Below are positions 14,351-17,122 of a stretch of DNA of 17,122 bases, piece by piece; the stretch's first letter is position 1; each line of letters starts with the position of its first letter. Source of the DNA: Pedosphaera sp. (lineage in GTDB: Bacteria > Verrucomicrobiota > Verrucomicrobiae > Limisphaerales > Pedosphaeraceae); the NCBI GenBank assembly GCA_028293265.1, contig JAQGPB010000346.1, positions 1 through 17,122 of the forward strand, read 5' to 3'. The position numbers were made by a program, and so were the translations under genes. Under the pieces are notes generated by a model. The model saw only the letters and a list, made by a program, of their open reading frames with translations. It did no database searches and was not told the DNA's origin.

Positions 14351-15956
14351 GTTTCACGATCAGGAGTTCTTCCTTGATGAGTGCTACGTTTAGCCCGAGT
14401 CCCCAGGCGGCCGCTGCCAGTATGGCCGTGTACGTTCCCAACAGGAGCACGGTGTGCAGTGCGGAATCCAGCGGCCATACGGTTCTCAACCAGCCGGCAA
14501 AACTGATTCCGATCAGCGGCAAAATGCAGCCTTTGAAGGCCCATGGCAGCCAGGCAATCTTCAAATGCCGGCATATATAAAAGCTTGATCCCAGCATGGC
14601 CACCGCTTGCGCCAGGACGGTGGCCAGGGCGATGCCGGGCAGGTAATTCATTTTCATGGCGATCAGCGAGAGAACGACATTTAACAGGCCCGTGGTTGCG
14701 ACGAGCATTCCTCCCATGCGCAATCCTTGGCTTCCAGACCGCAATGCCAGTTGCAGCCCCGTGTCGCCGCTGGCGGTGACGGCGAGATTAAGCGCAAACG
14801 CGATTTGCAGCGGCAGGGCCGCGGGCGGGATCGGGTGTGCTGTGTGGAACCACCAGATTTTCATGAAAATGTCGTTGAATGCCAGATAGCTCAACGCCGC
14901 GCCGCAACCGAGCAGGATTTGGAACTGGTTGAGCCGGTTCATTTCCACCCGCACGCGCTGCTGGTCTTTGGGGTCGGACGAAGCCATCCATTGGGTCATC
15001 TTCGGCAAAATGACCACGCTCGCCGTGGTCACAATCATCACCATCAGGTCGCAGAACTTATAATTGTAATTATAACGGACCAAGGTGCCGGGGACAAAAC
15101 CGGCGGTGATGACCAGTGCATCGGTGTTGCGATAGATGGCGTTTCCAAGGCAGCATAAATAAACCCAAAAACTGCCTTCGAAAAGGGTCAGCATGACACC
15201 ACGGTCAAAGCCCAGCGGCCGGAGACGGCTCAATTGCGGGTGGGAAGTCCGGACATACCACCACATCAGCCCTAGCTTCGCCGTCGCGCTGATCAGATAG
15301 GGCAGAAATTGAATCCATAACGGCTGCTGTTGCCGCGCCAGCCACCAGTGGCACAACAAGGAGGCTTGCAGCAGGATGAAATCGGGCAGGACCGGCCACG
15401 CGATGTTGCCACAGGCATAGTTTACATTGCTGATGTAACTGAACAGCATCACGCCGGCCACGGACAGGGCGCCCACGGTAAATACGCTGGTCAGCGAACC
15501 GGCGCTGTCCACCGGTGGAAAACTGAGCCATTGGGGCAGCCACGGCGAAACCATCAGCATGCCGCCCCCGCAAACCACTGTCAGCGCCAAAAATACGGTG
15601 CGGGCTGACGCCAGGAACTTTTTAAGCTCCTGCTCGTTGCTTTTTCCCGCCCCCAAATATTGGCCGGTGCGGATGCCCACCGCCCCGCCCATGCCAAAGT
15701 CGCCCAGGCCACCCAGGGAAAAGACACTTTGACAGGCTTGGAAAAGGCTGAGCAGGGCATCGCCCATCGCTTCCTGCAGCAGCCGGGACCAGAATAAATT
15801 CAGACCGCTGGTCAGTATTCGCAGACTGACTTGCAGGGCAAAGGCGAAACGTGAGTTGGTGCGCAGGTCCCAGATCCATCGCCGCAGTTTTCCGCGCTCC
15901 GGCATGGGGGCGCCAATCTGCGCGGCGCCCGGCATTGCGTCGCGGGGCTCAGCCAT
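14334..15956 (-). CDS. Wzx-like polysaccharide flippase (MOP superfamily)
   Basis: A 540-residue polytopic membrane protein from ATG 15956, which has AGGA at a suitable distance; a longer reading to 16019 overlaps the previous gene heavily. A basic N-terminus precedes about a dozen or more hydrophobic segments spread over the length. The motif LGDFGMGGAVGIRTGQYLG (84-102) and NYACGN (179-184) resemble the first helices of MOP flippases that move lipid-linked oligosaccharides across the inner membrane. The start overlaps the stop of the upstream methyltransferase by 8 bases, so they form an operon. No polymerase (Wzy) or initiating transferase is in the window. Other MATE-type transporters are less likely given the context. 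Confidence 0.75.
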   Translation of the reverse strand: MAEPRDAMPGAAQIGAPMPERGKLRRWIWDLRTNSRFAFALQVSLRILTSGLNLFWSRLLQEAMGDALLSLFQACQSVFSLGGLGDFGMGGAVGIRTGQYLGAGKSNEQELKKFLASARTVFLALTVVCGGGMLMVSPWLPQWLSFPPVDSAGSLTSVFTVGALSVAGVMLFSYISNVNYACGNIAWPVLPDFILLQASLLCHWWLARQQQPLWIQFLPYLISATAKLGLMWWYVRTSHPQLSRLRPLGFDRGVMLTLFEGSFWVYLCCLGNAIYRNTDALVITAGFVPGTLVRYNYNYKFCDLMVMIVTTASVVILPKMTQWMASSDPKDQQRVRVEMNRLNQFQILLGCGAALSYLAFNDIFMKIWWFHTAHPIPPAALPLQIAFALNLAVTASGDTGLQLALRSGSQGLRMGGMLVATTGLLNVVLSLIAMKMNYLPGIALATVLAQAVAMLGSSFYICRHLKIAWLPWAFKGCILPLIGISFAGWLRTVWPLDSALHTVLLLGTYTAILAAAAWGLGLNVALIKEELLIVKQFIKR

Positions 15957-16905
15957 TTTTTTCCTGCGCCGTTTTCCGCAGCTTCCGGATCCAGAAGGCG
16001 GCGGGCCGCCCGTCCGCATCTATCAACTGGGCCAGCAATGGGCGATGATCTTTTGACAGCAAATGCACCGGCAAAATTACCTCCCAGTCCTCGCCGCCGC
16101 TCAGGAGACATTCCAAGGCGTATTGTTCGTTGATGCCGTTGCGCTGGGTGCCGGGGCCGACGGTCCAATCCACCGGATAATCATAAGGGGTGAGGATGTC
16201 GTGAATGTGCACAATGACGCCCGGTTTCAATGATGGCAAAACATGGATGAGTTCGTATTCGACATCGTTCTGCGTCTTGATCACGTGGCTGGTGTCAATG
16301 AACAGAACGTCACCCGCTTCGAGTTGTAGAAAGCGTTCGAGCGGAATCCGTTCAACCTTTTGCTTGAGAAATTCGCCGGGCAATTTCACTTCGGCCAGGT
16401 GGGGCGCGGGATAGGGATCAATATAAGTGGCCTTGCAGGCGTGGCCTTCAACGCGGTTGCGATCCAGCGCGGCCGCGCTGCAGCGGGAACTCCAGCCGCA
16501 TCCGACCTCGATGTAATTCCTGGGCTTCAAATGCCGCAGCATCGCGTAAAGCGTCGCCGAATCGGCTACCGGATAGGTCATGTCCCAGATGGTCAGGGTT
16601 CCCGGAGGCCGGTTTTTGATGAAGTTCCGCGTCTCGACGGACAATTTCGCGAGTTCGCCCATCAAATTCTTCGTTTCCTCCATGTTGAAGTTGACTCCCG
16701 GGAGGTCGCGCTTTTCCTTCAATTTTTCCAGATCCACTTCCTGCGGATTGGGAAACGGGCTGTAAAACACCTGCGGGGTCACGATGTATCCCTGCCGGTC
16801 GGCAATTTCCGGGTGATAATGCATCGCCTGCAACATTCGCTTCATGATGGGCGAAGGAATCAGGCCGACGAACGCATTGAATAGTTTAAATAACTGGTAA
16901 CGCAT
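15949..16905 (-). CDS. Class I SAM-dependent methyltransferase of the glycan cluster
   Basis: A 318-residue protein from ATG 16905; a longer frame reaches only a TTG at 16974 and has no Shine-Dalgarno, and the chosen start also lacks one. Motif I is YIEVGCGWSS (131-140), followed by YIDPYPAPH (161-169, the adenosine-binding acid), VLFIDTSHV (200-208) and IVHIHDI (231-237). It resembles the methyltransferase-24 group found beside surface-polysaccharide genes, though the N-terminal 100 residues are extra and of unknown role. Its stop overlaps the flippase start by 8 bases, so it probably methylates a precursor or sugar of the exported glycan. Confidence 0.75.
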   Translation of the reverse strand: MRYQLFKLFNAFVGLIPSPIMKRMLQAMHYHPEIADRQGYIVTPQVFYSPFPNPQEVDLEKLKEKRDLPGVNFNMEETKNLMGELAKLSVETRNFIKNRPPGTLTIWDMTYPVADSATLYAMLRHLKPRNYIEVGCGWSSRCSAAALDRNRVEGHACKATYIDPYPAPHLAEVKLPGEFLKQKVERIPLERFLQLEAGDVLFIDTSHVIKTQNDVEYELIHVLPSLKPGVIVHIHDILTPYDYPVDWTVGPGTQRNGINEQYALECLLSGGEDWEVILPVHLLSKDHRPLLAQLIDADGRPAAFWIRKLRKTAQEKNG

Positions 16906-17061
16906 GAGCGGTCGGGTCAGTCGAGCATTTAAAAAAACAAGAGTATTGCCAGTGGAATGAGGAGAACAAGGCAATTTTGGCAGTGCTCACGCCTGCTGGC
17001 CCAAGGAACTCCTGCGCTTTGGCCATTTGAGAAAAAGCATCCTTACTTTATTGTTTTATGT

Positions 17062-17122
17062 GGGTTAAGGCGAGTTAAGCCGGGTTGATGCGGGTGGTTT
17101 TGGGCTGATTTTGGCGAAGGCG
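17062..17122. repeat. Degenerate 10-bp-period G-rich repeat at the right edge
   Basis: About six successive decamers can be aligned: GGGTTAAGGC, GAGTTAAGCC, GGGTTGATGC, GGGTGGTTTT, GGGCTGATTT and a partial TGGCGAAGGC. The GGGTT start recurs every 10 bases, i.e. one helical turn. The window cuts the array, so its full length is unknown. It is upstream of the methyltransferase gene on the minus strand; no gene is seen between 16906 and 17122, and no clear promoter. Confidence 0.45.

Overview
The window reads as a chromosomal segment of a moderately GC-rich Gram-negative-type bacterium, most likely a member of the Verrucomicrobiota. This is inference from the gene set: a PEP-CTERM/exosortase-type two-component system, secreted GH20 and phosphatase-superfamily enzymes, SlyX, and a surface-glycan cluster. 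Shine-Dalgarno sequences are mostly weak. No rRNA, tRNA, CRISPR array, transposase or phage gene was seen. Fourteen convincing protein genes fill most of the window, and no gene-free stretch exceeds 300 bases.

Region 1 (1-4406, + strand) is regulatory and pilus-related. It holds the C-terminal part of a PrsK-type histidine kinase (cut by the window edge), the overlapping sigma-54 activator PrsR, and, after a 288-base leader, a PilB/GspE-family motor ATPase. The leader contains two good hairpins and a very strong Shine-Dalgarno sequence in front of a 20-codon mini-ORF. Region 2 (4629-8714, + strand) encodes two exported hydrolases: a GH20-type hexosaminidase and an alkaline-phosphatase-superfamily protein with a full set of NPP-like metal ligands.

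Region 3 (8721-10829) is a small minus-strand group (slyX, a stand-alone CheY/Rcp1-like receiver, a two-helix membrane protein) followed by a divergent plus-strand family-4-like uracil-DNA glycosylase with altered catalytic motifs. A hairpin lies just upstream of the receiver's start codon.

Region 4 (10882-16905) is a surface-glycan locus with mixed orientation. A sugar/capsule-type nucleotidyltransferase and two tandem paralogous GT2-like glycosyltransferases lie on the minus strand. A TylF/macrocin-type O-methyltransferase is divergent on the plus strand. A second SAM methyltransferase overlapping a Wzx-like flippase is on the minus strand. Together these genes suggest activation, transfer, methylation and export of a decorated oligosaccharide. 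PrsK/PrsR-type systems are associated with exopolysaccharide/PEP-CTERM loci, so the halves may be functionally linked, but the sequence does not prove this. The right edge (17062-17122) carries a degenerate 10-bp-period G-rich repeat.

No wholly new system is obvious. The best leads are the pilB leader, the tandem glycosyltransferases in which one copy has lost its acidic metal-site motif, the variant glycosylase, the hairpin at the receiver start, and the decamer repeat.
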